Source: Styela clava (lineage: Eukaryota > Chordata > Ascidiacea > Stolidobranchia > Styelidae). From it: a DNA stretch of 64,000 nucleotides. Numbering within the stretch: the first letter of the stretch is position 1; each line of letters opens with the position of its first letter. Shown here piece by piece: positions 17,300 to 29,254 of the stretch. The notes beneath the pieces were generated by a model, which saw only the letters and a list, made by a program, of their open reading frames with translations, searched no databases and was not told where the DNA came from. The translations under genes were made by a program, and so were the position numbers. The stretch spans positions 22,217,383 to 22,281,382 of the forward strand of contig NC_135252.1 in assembly GCF_964204865.1 (NCBI RefSeq), given 5' to 3'.

Positions 17300-20200
17300 T
17301 TATACCATGCCATACAAAACGTTATTGACCATTTCTCCAGACGAAGGATGTTCCCCCTGAGCGTCCGAAAAAGAATCGAATTCAGAGGACACTTCGTGCA
17401 AAGAGTTTTGTTCAAACACATTTACAGGCTTTTTTGCCAAATTGAGTGCTGATTGACCTACCGCAGTAGTCGATTCACGGTGCAATTCAATTGACTGATT
17501 CTGATTCTGCAATTTTCTTCTAGACGGAATATATACAATACAATTATTAAAAATATTATTAAAAAATTTTTGAACGTTGATATAGGCGTTTGTAGCCCCT
17601 ATTGGATCAAGAATCAATTTTAAAACGACAAGTTTGTGCAGTTCTTCGAGTCATATAACTTTTTTGTATTTATTTGGTCGAAACCATTCATCTTATAATA
17701 AAAAGGAAGACAACTTTTATCTTCACCAATGATTACTCGTTACACAAGCGTATAACCTTAATATTGTTTTAATTTATACTAATATTTCCACATAATATAT
17801 CTACCTATATGTAAGGATTTATCTAGGAATTTTAGGATTTTTATTTCAATTTTGATAAGCGTTATTATTTCCACGTAATAGAAGGAATTTTGTCATGAAA
17901 TAAATAGGAATGTTGCTTGAATTACTTCTAGATTGAAGGTTAGAACTCTGTTGGTTCTACTCTATAGTACTTATATTATTTCCAAATATTGTTCCTGTGT
18001 TTTACCTTTTACGTAGGCAGAGTAAAGTTGGAACTGCTATGACACCAAGTAGTAAGACTATAGAACAAGGGACGATTATAGCTAGGATTGTATCCATTCT
18101 TGAATCAGCGTTTTCGTCATTTCCTTCCATAGTGTGGTTCGAGAATGAGGTTGTTGTTAGTGCATGGGTCACTTGTGATACAACATCTGTGATATCGTGA
18201 CTCATTGTGTCTTTCACTGCCGTTGTGTCTGATATTGAATTCGTTTCAAATTTCGAGTTCGTCCATTCTGTTAAAGATATTATGATATATATATATATAT
18301 ATATTTAAAATAAAAATTCACATATAGAATATGTTATTAGTTATGCAAATCATATAAATAGGCCAATCGTAGAATACTTTGAAAATGTCCAAAACGTATA
18401 ACCTAGAGAATGTGTAAAATTCAGCTACTTATACGATCTAGAAGTAATCGGTTGAGATACATTTTCTATGCTAGAAATTGTGCATATTTTAACATTATGT
18501 ATGTTATGTTGAATATATAAATAACATAAAAAATACGTTTTTCAAATTTCAAACTAACGTATTTGTAAATGTTCATATAATATGTGACTTCATATTTACC
18601 TTCGTTCAAAATTGTGGTTTGAGTTGTTGATAAGCTTAATGGTGAATTAGATGACGTAATCAATTTTGAGATGGTGTTTCCTCCGGTGGTTGTTACAGAT
18701 ACAGAGGAAGTTTCTATATGTACAATATATAAACGTACCAATAAAGATTTGATGGAATTTGTAATAGTACATTACATATATAGGAGTTTTTACATCTTGT
18801 ATACCAAACATGATTCTGAAAGTAATTTATGATACATAATATGCTACTAATTTTAAGAACGGAGTTTATTTTCGAGTAAGCAACGCTTATGTAAATTAAC
18901 CAAATAAACCATGTTTTTGTAGCCAGCATGTGGATATACACGAACTTTTTAATATGCAGTGTCAACAAACTTGGGTTCAACTATATAATTAGAAAGATTA
19001 GTTTCCTTATGAAACTATAATAACCATTAGCCAAACATACAATAGATAATTCTAATAAATTCAATGGCAAATATGATAAGTTGAAAAATAATATAATCGC
19101 GTTTAGTTGCACTAAAACAATGTTGAAAATTGCATCAAAAATGAAATTTTGAATACTTCACATACGCTCAAAATAACCTTTTAAACATTTGCTTAATGGG
19201 GGGAAATGTTAAGTTTGGACATTCTCTGCTTAGTCAGACAAAAATAGAAATACGTTTTCAATTGAAAAGATGTATACCTGACTTTTTTGCTACGCTTTGT
19301 GTCGTTGTGGGGGTATTAGTAAAACCCAAATGGAGAAATAAATATAATAATATAAACGTCATCAATGGAAAGCCTTATTAAATGCTATTCAACCGAATTC
19401 AAGCATTACGGTGATTACACGGATTTCGTTATTTACTTTTACACATTTTCCACCGAGTTATTGTGTAGTAAAATTTTTTAAAATAAACAGTTTGTTTCAA
19501 TTCATTTTTATAATAAAATATTTTGGAAAGGCTTTTGATTACCTTTTGTAGCAACCATGCTCGTGGTAGAAGAAATATCCAGGGGTGTCGAAATGGCTTT
19601 TGTTATTAATCTTCCATTGGGGGTAATTGGAGCCGAAGATGTAAACGGAGTAGTTGTTGCTAAGTGAAAATCAAATTGAACGAATCAATAGAGTTACTAT
19701 TAGACGTTTTAACAATGTGAATTTTGAATTTCCAACTAAAATAGCTGGGTTCACAAATATAATCACAAGATCAAATAGCTCATTTTTATTTGTTTGTATA
19801 TTCTACTATCATGATTAGGAACTCACAAAGAAAAATCCTAAGAATATTGGGTTGAATAATAATCGGAGTGCGATCGGAGTTAATCCATCGACACACGGTG
19901 TATAGAACATTGAATTACTAAGAGTTTTGTCGAATTAAATAACAAACTATAAACAAATCTTTGTATGCTTCTGCAGTAAACGTACCTTCTGCAGTAAACG
20001 TGCTTGGCCTAGATGAAATATCTTGGTATGTCGAAGTGATTTTGTGTTTTATTTTTCTAGTTGTTGCAGATAATGGAGTAGTGGGTGCTGAGTAAAAACA
20101 ATAAAAATCATGAATTTTTCGATATTATACAATAGGTTTTACAAACTCCTAAAGTTTATTAAAGCCAAAAACAAAAATTTAAAAAAATTGTGATATATTG

Positions 20201-21329
20201 CTTTTTTTTGCTTCGAGAAAATGTTGCTCAATGTCTTGAGATCTATTTTAATAGGCTTCGACTATTTTTACTCACTTTTAATTAATCATAGTTGTGCATT
20301 TATTTACCTTTTGTACAATACGTGTAGCTATATTCAACTGAAAGTGGTTCTGTAGAATAAACATCTTGCCCAATATATACTTTTGTCCAATCATCTGTTA
20401 TTTTAAACGTATTACAATCATGCTTCATTGCAAGTTCGACTGGCTCTGCACAATCTTCCCTATAAAGTATGTAACAGCGAGGAGTGTCTACATCAGCATC
20501 TGAAATTTCAGATCAGAATCAAGGAAACGTTTTTTAATTTAAAAAAGAATGCTACAATTAAAATAAATAAGAAATTTTATTCATTTAATCATTTTGAAAT
20601 TATGAAAATTTAAACAAATAAATGAAAGCTCGATAAGAGTGAAATTAGGAATACATAAGTGCAGCTAAAAAAAATATTAATTTCTCTATTTAGATTCTGC
20701 TTACATAAATCGAGATTTTGAATCTGAAATTGTCCTTGGCAACTTCCTTTAATTCCCTCGTCATTTTTTGTTACGTTTAGTTCAAGAAGTTTTAAAGTAT
20801 TTAATCTCAAATGAAATGTGTAATTGCACATTGTGGAACAACCTGGTGAAGGTAATTTATCGTAACCACTGAATATACCACCACCATGCCGACAATTCAT
20901 TGAATTCATTGCTTCGATAATGCTGATGCCTGTAAAACACCAATATAATTTAAATTTTGAACTTATTTTTATTTTTTTGTCATTGTGGCTCAAACATGCA
21001 TTTTTTCAAACATATACGTCTGTTGCATGGGCATGGTTTTTAATAACGAATTGGGTTTTACTAAGTTTCATATTTTATATCCGTAACGAATACAATTGTG
21101 TTGAACGATGCATAACGACACAGACCATGCATCGTCGATACTGAGATTTTTAGCATACGATTCACACATGCTTACGTAGCAAGCTAATCTTACGAAATTG
21201 CGACCATCAATACTTGATATAGATAAGTAATATAATATGGTTAATGTATATATTATTTAACATACCTGATATTGAAATCAAGCAGATACAGATAGCAAAG
21301 ATTTTTGAAGAAAATTGTAACATCATCAT
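17300..21329 (-). CDS. Receptor B: type I membrane CUB-like receptor with C-terminal ITIM-like motif
   Basis: Eight exons on the minus strand: 21266-21329, 20705-20929, 20308-20499, 19986-20087, 19543-19659, 18600-18713, 18006-18267 and 17300-17519; total 1,296 bases (431 aa). Exon 1 is a signal peptide (MMMLQFSSK then a hydrophobic run). Exon 2 holds the first CUB half (CNYTFHL, LNVTKN) and exon 3 the second (PRCYILYREDC to VEYSYTYC). Exons 4-6 form a long Thr/Ser stalk; exons 4 and 5 resemble each other (TTP near the start, ITS-T/ISST and DISS in the middle), as if duplicated. Exon 7 has the membrane span (IIVPCSIVLLLGVIAVPTLL) ending CLRKR. The tail has a single tyrosine, in EMVNNVLYGMV at the very end; V-L-Y-G-M-V fits the ITIM consensus. 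Tandem neighbour C is its closest relative here. An inhibitory signalling role is inferred. Confidence 0.85.
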
Positions 21330-22037
21330 ACTTTAGTTTATTCCAATGATTAGGCATTAACACTGTTAATATAAAATAGATAATGATAATTGCAAATTTA
21401 AAATATAAAAACCATCGAACACATATTAGCAAACATTATAATGTTCACAGATTATCCCTAATACTTCTATAGTTACATGCGTTGCTCTCGAGTAATAATC
21501 TTAAGTTCTTTTCCACCCGTTACTAGACCTTGATTCAAACCAAAATACGTATATATTCATAACTGAATATTAAAACGACTCACTCAAGCCCTGAAACAAC
21601 ACGAATTATATTTAGCTTGCTCTTTTCACCTAACGTACGTTATACGTACGTATACAAATTTTTCTATCCTTGTTACAAACAATACTGCTAATGCTTTTGC
21701 ACCCATGAGTCATAGTTTGAACCTAAATTTGACAGTTTCACGACAGAAGGTTCAAAAGCAATTCAATAGACATTGTTGGAGGCTTGCAATGGCAAACGTT
21801 CTAGTAGTCACTAGATCGAGGTTATCAATTCATTCCATATAAACTTAGAAATTGAATAATATTTTTCGGATTGAATGTTAATTTCTTACAAACAACTAAG
21901 AATAAGTAAAATTGATGAAATTAGGCTATTGGTGATCAAATATCTTGTAGGATTATTTTTTTTCATCTAACAGTGACATCCATTTATACTATTTTTAGTA
22001 GGTACTTAGATATACAGAATTCAAACAAACTATAAAT

Positions 22038-22125
22038 CAGGGGTCACCAACGCGTTGCCCGCGGGCACCAAGTCGCCCGCGAAGACCATATTAGTCGCCC
22101 GCAGGTCTGTTCCAAACTAAGCTTG
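22038..22125 (+). mobile_element. hAT-type left terminus
   Basis: CAGGGGTCACCAACGCG is followed by repeated CGCCCGC blocks, the usual look of one end of this hAT group. The matching right end was not identified, so the extent is unknown. Confidence 0.45.
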
Positions 22126-22694
22126 ATAAAGGCTCTTTTAAGTAAGCTACATCAATTATATTTTGTGCTGCTATTTTAGTATAAATCACACTTATATGGG
22201 AACTAGAAATGGCACTATAATAATTATTGTAACCATCAACCTTATTTTTATTTGACCTCAGTAATGTGACGGGTCAATTAACACTCTTCCAATTATGACA
22301 TCACACTGAGATCACTTTCCACGAACCCGCGCTTTTTCTTGTCCGTTGGTTAGCGGAGCAGTAATAATACAATTATTGATTCCAAAGAAAAATCCATCAT
22401 TTTCACGATGAATGGGAGGTGGATATATTTATACCACCATGAAAACAGCCTGCGTGTGTCTCATTAGTGGGGCGATTTTAGCGACGGCAAATCATAGAGG
22501 TATTTCACATCTTGTCGCGTAATCTTCCGCGCTAACTACACACTGGTCAGCACAGTACGGACATAAAAAATCTCGCGATTCAAATCATACAGTAATCCTA
22601 TTTTACGAGACCATTGTTTGTTTCAACCTATCCTTTCGAATCAACATTTTTGACATAAATTCAGGATAGGAGATTTACATATTTATCCCGGGGG

Positions 22695-22958
22695 AGAAGA
22701 TAGCCGATAGGACGGCTTAACCATATGATAAACCACGGCTTCTCGTCGGTTACCATTCGATGTCGGGTATGGAATTAGTTAGTTATTGGTTTCCGGAAGC
22801 CTGGACTTGATGACGAAGGAAGCCTTAACCGACCAGCGGTTACGTGAACCACCCTACGGCGGCGAGGAGTCCAGCAATCCTTTTGCACATAACAATCCCT
22901 GCATGGGATTCTAACCTGCGAACCTAACGCTTAACACGATGGGCCATAGCGCCGCGAC
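22695..22958 (-). mobile_element. tRNA-derived SINE-like element
   Basis: On the minus strand the head reads GCGGCGCTATGGCCCATCG and then AGGTTCGCAGGTTAGAATCC. These fit degenerate A-box (around 22949-22939) and B-box (GGTTAGAATCC, about 22915-22905) RNA polymerase III promoter parts of a tRNA. A non-tRNA body follows for about 200 bases. The tRNA fold is imperfect, so this is not a functional tRNA gene. Boundaries are approximate. Confidence 0.6.
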
Positions 22959-24864
22959 TCACTCCACCAGGAACAAACATGGAACACGCCTCACTGATGA
23001 AAATCTGCAAGACTCGCTCAGAGTTACAGTGTCAAGTTACACGTCGGAGTATAATACTCTGCAACATTCGATAGTACAACTGTTACGTCCATTTTATCTT
23101 AGACTTGTGCAGAGTGTTGAAAATCAATTTGAAAACACTCAGTTTTGAAGTGTACAAGTGTAATTGATAGAAATTTATTTGCAACGTTGTGATCATCGTT
23201 TGATTTCCTGAAGAATCCTAAAGTTTATTAGTGTCTATACTTCACTAAATACCAGTAATTATATCAATAATTGAAGCTTAATCGAGCAACGGATTTTTTT
23301 AGAAGTGTACATTGAACTGGTAGTCCGCAGCTTAATCTGTACCCAAAAAGTAGCCCTCGGCTTCGAATAGGTTGATGCTATAAATACTTAAAAATGGGCT
23401 TAGCTGTAAGTCTTGAAATCTATTGTTTTATCGCCCAGAGGTAATTAGCTGACTCTGATATACAATATATAAAAAGAGCCTTATCTTCACATATAAATCG
23501 AGAAATGGGAAATTAAAGTAAAATTGTAACGATGAGACCAGTGCTTTGTTTGTTAAGGATATTTAGCACTGTTTGTCTCAAATATCAGACCTAACTATGT
23601 GGAATACTAATGGTGGAAGAGATTATACATAATATACAGGGTGGGACAAAGTAGGGTAACAGTTGTCCATAATTTGATAAGTCGACTGTTAACCTCTTTT
23701 AGGTCCCCTCTATATTGGACGTCGTAACATATAAAATATATACTTTTAATGCTTCAGAAATACGATAGATTGTACAATTTACAATTTACAATTTTGTACA
23801 AGTCTGCATCGAATGTGGCGATGAGCAAAAATTTTGAAGAAAATTTTCCTGATGTGCTTTCATATGACTCACAAAGTCCAAAATACAATAATGGTATGAT
23901 ATTTACGTCTGTAAAATTTCACTGTATAAAATGGAAGTATAACGTCGTTAAATATACGCGTGTACTCGTGTACGTATAATAATTTGCTGTTACCACAAAG
24001 AAAAACTTCTAACGAGAAATAAATTTTTAGCATTGTCAAACTGTTAGACTGAATATCTTTAAAAAATATTATCGCGGCGAAAAACGAGTCACAATTATAT
24101 TAAATGAACTATTACGATTTTCCAAACGTTACGCAATATCGCAAACATTTGTAACATCCTAAGATTAAGTTTGGTTGAATGTCCAGAGATATATTAACGG
24201 GTTTTTAAACGATACTCGCAAAAATAGTGATTTTCTAAATATTTCTACAACAACAATGGAAATTTATTTACTACTTTAATCTCTGAACATCATTTTGTGT
24301 ATGATTTACCTAAAAGTTTCATTAATTTAGGACGCTTTTCACAAACCTTATGTCTTCTTCTAAATATTTATCAAATAACCTGGATTGTATTTTTTTTGGG
24401 GGGTCAACCGGTATAAAATAGATGACAGTTTTTTAAAAAAACAATAAGCAATCGTTTCGATAGAATATAATTCAAATAAAATATATTCAAAATGTACTTC
24501 GTGGATTGATAATCATCAATATCAAATGAAAATATGATTTTTATGTAACACGAAGTCGCACAACAATACCAAATACATTTATTAATTATTATGTTCATAT
24601 AAAAAGTTTATATTAATAAAACGAAGGATGGAATGGAATATTCCATTTAAGCGAAATTGCACTATTCCCAAAAAAATTGAAGGTCGTTTTTATTCATTTA
24701 TTCATTCATTTACTAATTTTGAGTCTCGGTTTGAATATTTCTAGTGCAATTTTCGTTGTGGTATTTTAATACAAAATATAATCAAACAAAGAATTCGTGA
24801 ACGTAGAATCTAAATCACAAAATAAGGTTTTCTTTATTTCTATTCGTATTAATGTTTTAGGGAT

Positions 24865-27711
24865 TTAAAATACCAGCATTTTATACATATTGTTATTGAC
24901 TTTCTCTTTATATTTCCCAGCATTCTTCATTATCGTCTGAAGATAAATCTGATTCAAAAGAATCAAAAGAATCTGATTCAATAGTATTTACAGAAGTTTC
25001 AGCAAAATCGAATTCTAATTGGTTTTGACCAGTAATTGGTTCGCCATTACGCAACTCAACTGTTGCATTCTGATTCCTTGTTTTCTTTCTGAAAAGAAAA
25101 AACGATGAAATAAACTTGATTTTTGTATAATTTTAAATTACAAACAAAAAGAATAAAATGTAATGTAATCCAAAATCTAATCTTGCCTGGCAAAACCAGC
25201 AGGCTCAAATAATAAGTTTTTAATGTATTTAATTAAAACAAAGCAAATTAAGAAGGAAATACGCATTTTCCAACATTGAATCAATTAATTAATTTCAAAA
25301 TTTTCCTGCCTTGATCAAATTAAACTTGCCATACAGCTCATTTAGATAATTGCAATGATTACATATTTGAATAAGAGAATTCTTGAGCTAATATATCTTC
25401 ACATACTTATGTAGCAGTTATGGATGAACTGAATTCGCGTTTCGGTATGTAATCTAAATCTGTTTAGGAATAAAAAAAAATATATTGGAAGGAAAAGATC
25501 AAAAGGATACGGTTGAACTCATTATTTTTCTAGTTGTAATTGTAATGTATTGTTTGTTTTTACCTTTTCTTTCGGCACAATAAAATCGTTACTGCTACGC
25601 CTCCGAGTAAAACAATTGAACATGGAACTAGTATAGCAACGAGTTTATTAATTCCCGAGATATTGTATCCGTCATTTTTATTTAGAATGTGGGTTGTGGA
25701 ATGCGAGGTCGTTGTCGATGCATCGTTTACTTGTGATACAGCATTTTTGATTTCTTTAGTCAGTGTGTCTTTCGCTGCTGTTGTGAGCGATATTGAATTT
25801 GTTTTTTTTTGCAGTTTTTGTCATTTCTGTAAACGTAATAAATATTGAAGTAACCATTTAAGCAATTGTTTGAAGTCGTTCCATTCTAATAATCATTATA
25901 AAAAAAAACTGATTTTTGTTTAGCAAAATTAAATCATCACAGCATCCAAAAATAGTAGTCAGAGGAAAGCCTACATTTATCTATCAATTTCATCTGATTC
26001 AGCTTATATTATATCAATATAATTATGAGCTTATTATTGATCTACTATTATACATAATTTTAGCAATGCTAATTCGTTGTGCAATATCAAGTCAGCGGAG
26101 TTTTCTCATGAAGGTCCCATTATGGGAAAAATTGGGGGAAAACGCTCTGCGTTAAATGAAATTGTGATATTAACCGAGAAGTTCCCGGCGAGTAAAAACA
26201 CTGTTAGAGTTTATACTAATCTTGATGTATGTAAAATGTTCGTAAAAACGCAGAAACTGAAAATAATGATCAACCGTTGATATTAACTTCATGAATCTTT
26301 AATATATTATTGAATTGTATTTATAAGTATTTACCTTTCACACAAACTTTGTATTCATAATATATTGTAAGTGCCGAATGAATATCTTGCCCTAAATAAA
26401 CTTTTGCCAATGAATCTGTTACTTTTAAAGCATTACATCCAAGTTTTTTTGTAAGTTCTACTGGCTCTACGCAATCCATCGGATAAAGTATGTAACAGAG
26501 TGGAATATCCGCATCAGCAGCTGAACATTAAAAACAAAGATATGCGTTGGTTCATGTTGATCAAATAAGGATTAATTGAATGATACAATTCGAAACGGAA
26601 ATACTCAGTAGTATTAGTGTTTTAAATCAGAATAAAATATATAAAAGTTAGAGTGAAAAATGAACAAGGATTTCTTAAAAAAACAATCCATTTAAATGAT
26701 ATTTATACTACTCACCTAAATTTACAGTGTCAATTTGAAATTGACCATAGCAATTTTTTCTTTCTCTATTGCTTATTCTGTTTCTTGTTACGTTAAGTAT
26801 AAGAAGTTTTATGTTATTCAATCCCAAACTGTGAAATGTGTATTTGCAGATGTTAGGACAGTTTACAGAAGGTATCTTCCCTGAACCACTGAATTTACTT
26901 CCAATACATGGACTTGCTTTGACAAGGTTGAATCCTGTAAAGGACAAAGGTATTTTAAACTTCAAAATCAGAGGCTTAAAGTTTGTTACATTAACATTAT
27001 TGCAAACGAGGAAAATATGGTAAACAGCAAATTTTTAGTTTTTATATCAGCAACCAACAATTAATTAACAATAAAAAGTAAAAAAAGTTCTATAGAACTT
27101 TCTCGATCTTCAATATGAAAAGTTGATTTATGACGATGTTTAGATTGAATGAATAAACCTTATAGGCAAAAACAAAAAAGAGTTGCTCATTATATATATT
27201 CCCATCTAGGTTTTGAAAATACAATTTTTGAATTTATTCCATTTAAAGTTGAAAAATATGAAAATAAATATTGCAGTCTTTATTTCGCACAAAATTACAA
27301 AGGAAGATATTTAGCAACGACATAAAAACTGTACTCAGAATAATAAGATTCGGTATTCAATATAAAAATATATAGTATACGTCATTTAAACTAACATGGG
27401 TGATCATGGATCCAACTATAACTGAAACGGACAGTAGGAAAAAAATAACCTGTATTCAATAAGTCCACACCTTCGTGACTAAGTGAGACCTGCTAATATT
27501 AACAATGTTATTACATCTTGTATAAAACAATGATAATGGGCTTTAGAACTTCATGTATTAAATTATCACTATATCATGGTTAAGTTCTAACCTAACCATG
27601 TGCCACTGAGTCCATTCCAAATTGAGATATATACATATGCTTGAATATACCTGATATTGAAAATAAGCAACAGCAGCAAGCAACAAATTTGGTAGAAATT
27701 GTTTTCGTCAT
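24865..27711 (-). pseudogene. Receptor C: CUB-like receptor with frameshift and lost ITIM-like tail
   Basis: Exons on the minus strand: 27651-27711 (signal peptide starting MTKTIST), 26716-26934 (CUB first half, CKYTFHSLG and LNVTRN), 26335-26520 (second half, PLCYILYPMDC to YYEYKVC), 25564-25826 (membrane) and 24908-25088 (tail, stop 24910-24908). The membrane exon is 263 bases where receptor B has 262. A run of nine A (minus strand, 25802-25810) shifts the frame, and removing one A restores it through the span VPCSIVLLGGVAVTILLC. The tail then ends in an acidic stretch (SFDSFESDLSSDDNEECWEI) with no tyrosine. Just past the stop, in the +1 frame at 24900-24865, the sequence reads VNNNMYKMLV, clearly the relic of B's VNNVLYGMV. 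No separate stalk exon was found. It could be a decaying gene, an allele, or (if the A run is an assembly error) a working tail-less member of about 302 aa. Confidence 0.75.
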
Positions 27712-29254
27712 CTTGTTGTGGGCAAATTTGCAAGTAACTGAATAATGCTTACTATTACACTATGTCTGTCAACGTAAAGATAAAATTGATAACCACAAGA
27801 GTTCCAAAAACAAAACAAATAGCACGCGATATATTGTCCAATCGAATCTTTGCAATCGCGTTTATGTATATCACCTAATTGATTCTACAAGGATTACATT
27901 GCTGAGCTTTTCTGGTGATCCAGAAGTATGACTTAAATATACATATATTACTTACAACTCGACTCTGTACACTGCACTCGTATCAAGATATCTAAACTTT
28001 CCAGTTTTGTTTCTAACAATACTAATATTGCTCATGCGTCCATGACTCAAAATTTGGAACCAGAATTTTAATGTTCAACCTTGGAGCGTTGTGAAGCTTG
28101 TTTTTAGCGAATGAATATTCAGAAATATCCCACTACAACATCAAATATTGCACTTTAAATATAACTAAACTTTATTCGTAACGGCAAATTTTTTCATATA
28201 ATGTAAATCTCAAAATATAACTTGATAAAGTAATAACAAAATGTGTTTATAGTTGTAAATCCGGTAGCGTGTGTGAGTAGTCAATTCCAAAAATGCCATA
28301 GTTCATTCCGATATGAAGCAATTTTCGGAAATGAAATTTTAATACGATAATTGAAATTATACGTGTATTATCCCTCATTATTCAGAAATTCCTCGCGTAA
28401 AATATTTTGGGTTTTCTGGAAACAAAGAGCGGAAGAATCATTTTTGTATATCGAAATCTTGTATAAACGTTGGTTAAAAGTTACATTTAATAAAGTGAAA
28501 TCATGTTACGAGTGTTGTAACGAATGCTGCTGTCTCTGAAAAACAAGCAAATACCATATTATATCATTTTTGACTTCAATTTTGTTTTTGTTGTTTAAAT
28601 AAAACGAGGTTAGCAACGGTAATTTTACCGCTTAATAACATTGAGATCATTAACAGAACCAATTCGGAACCATTATTTTATAATTTTTTCAAACATTGTT
28701 TTAATAATCATCTCGGTCCTAAAAATAAAATTTTATTTTTAATATGTATTCCAATACAAATGATATAAGTAGCATTATAAATTGTTAACAGCAGAAGCGT
28801 GAAATAGCAACAAAGGTTTACGTATGTTCAAGGTAAAAAAAACGTTATGGTGGCCATTTTATTTCAAGCCCGAATAGTGCAATAATTGTATCCAGTGTTT
28901 GTTCATTTGTTTATTGAAAGGAAAACCACCTACCTTTTAGCTGTACTATTGAACATTTTAACATGTTTTTTTATAGCAAATGACATGTGTAGGATAGCGG
29001 ATATAGATTAAGCTTGAAATTGAGTCAAAGGAGCATGTAATATAATACATTTTCATATGCAGGCGTATGATAAATGAGTTTGTGTAAGAACAATAAGAAG
29101 ATAGATAGCTCGTGATTACACAGGAAATTACCGCTCTTGCTACTTGCATATACAGCATACCGCGTTGTAAGAATTTCACTGCATTGTAAGTTCGCTATAA
29201 AAAGCTGGTTTAGAGCCCAGAGGTTCCTATTTTGTTGTGGAATTTTTAGATAAA
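27712..29254. other. Intergenic between receptors C and D
   Basis: AT-rich. A short frame at 28351-28539 with a Cys-rich end (CYECCNECCCL) has no recognisable family or splice partners. Receptors C and D are transcribed away from each other, so both promoters should lie here; no specific element was recognised. Confidence 0.5.

Larger units (their letters stand above)
21330..24864. other. Intergenic region between receptors B and C with transposon pieces
   Basis: No gene seen. It holds one hAT terminus, a SINE and an isolated mariner-like terminus (23637-23660, CAGGGTGGGACAAAG after TA, no matching right end found). Short open frames here lack splice context or family resemblance. Confidence 0.55.

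Noticed and set aside
22900..22960. tRNA gene on the minus strand
   Set aside because: A- and B-box-like strings are present but the acceptor and anticodon stems do not pair well, and a SINE body follows directly.
23532..23600. Signal-peptide-like start (MRPVLCLLRIF)
   Set aside because: It stops soon after, has no GT donor at the expected phase, and no CUB exon follows before the next gene.
28351..28539. Short frame with Cys-rich end
   Set aside because: No start context, homology I recognise, or splice partner; could be a lone exon but unsupported.
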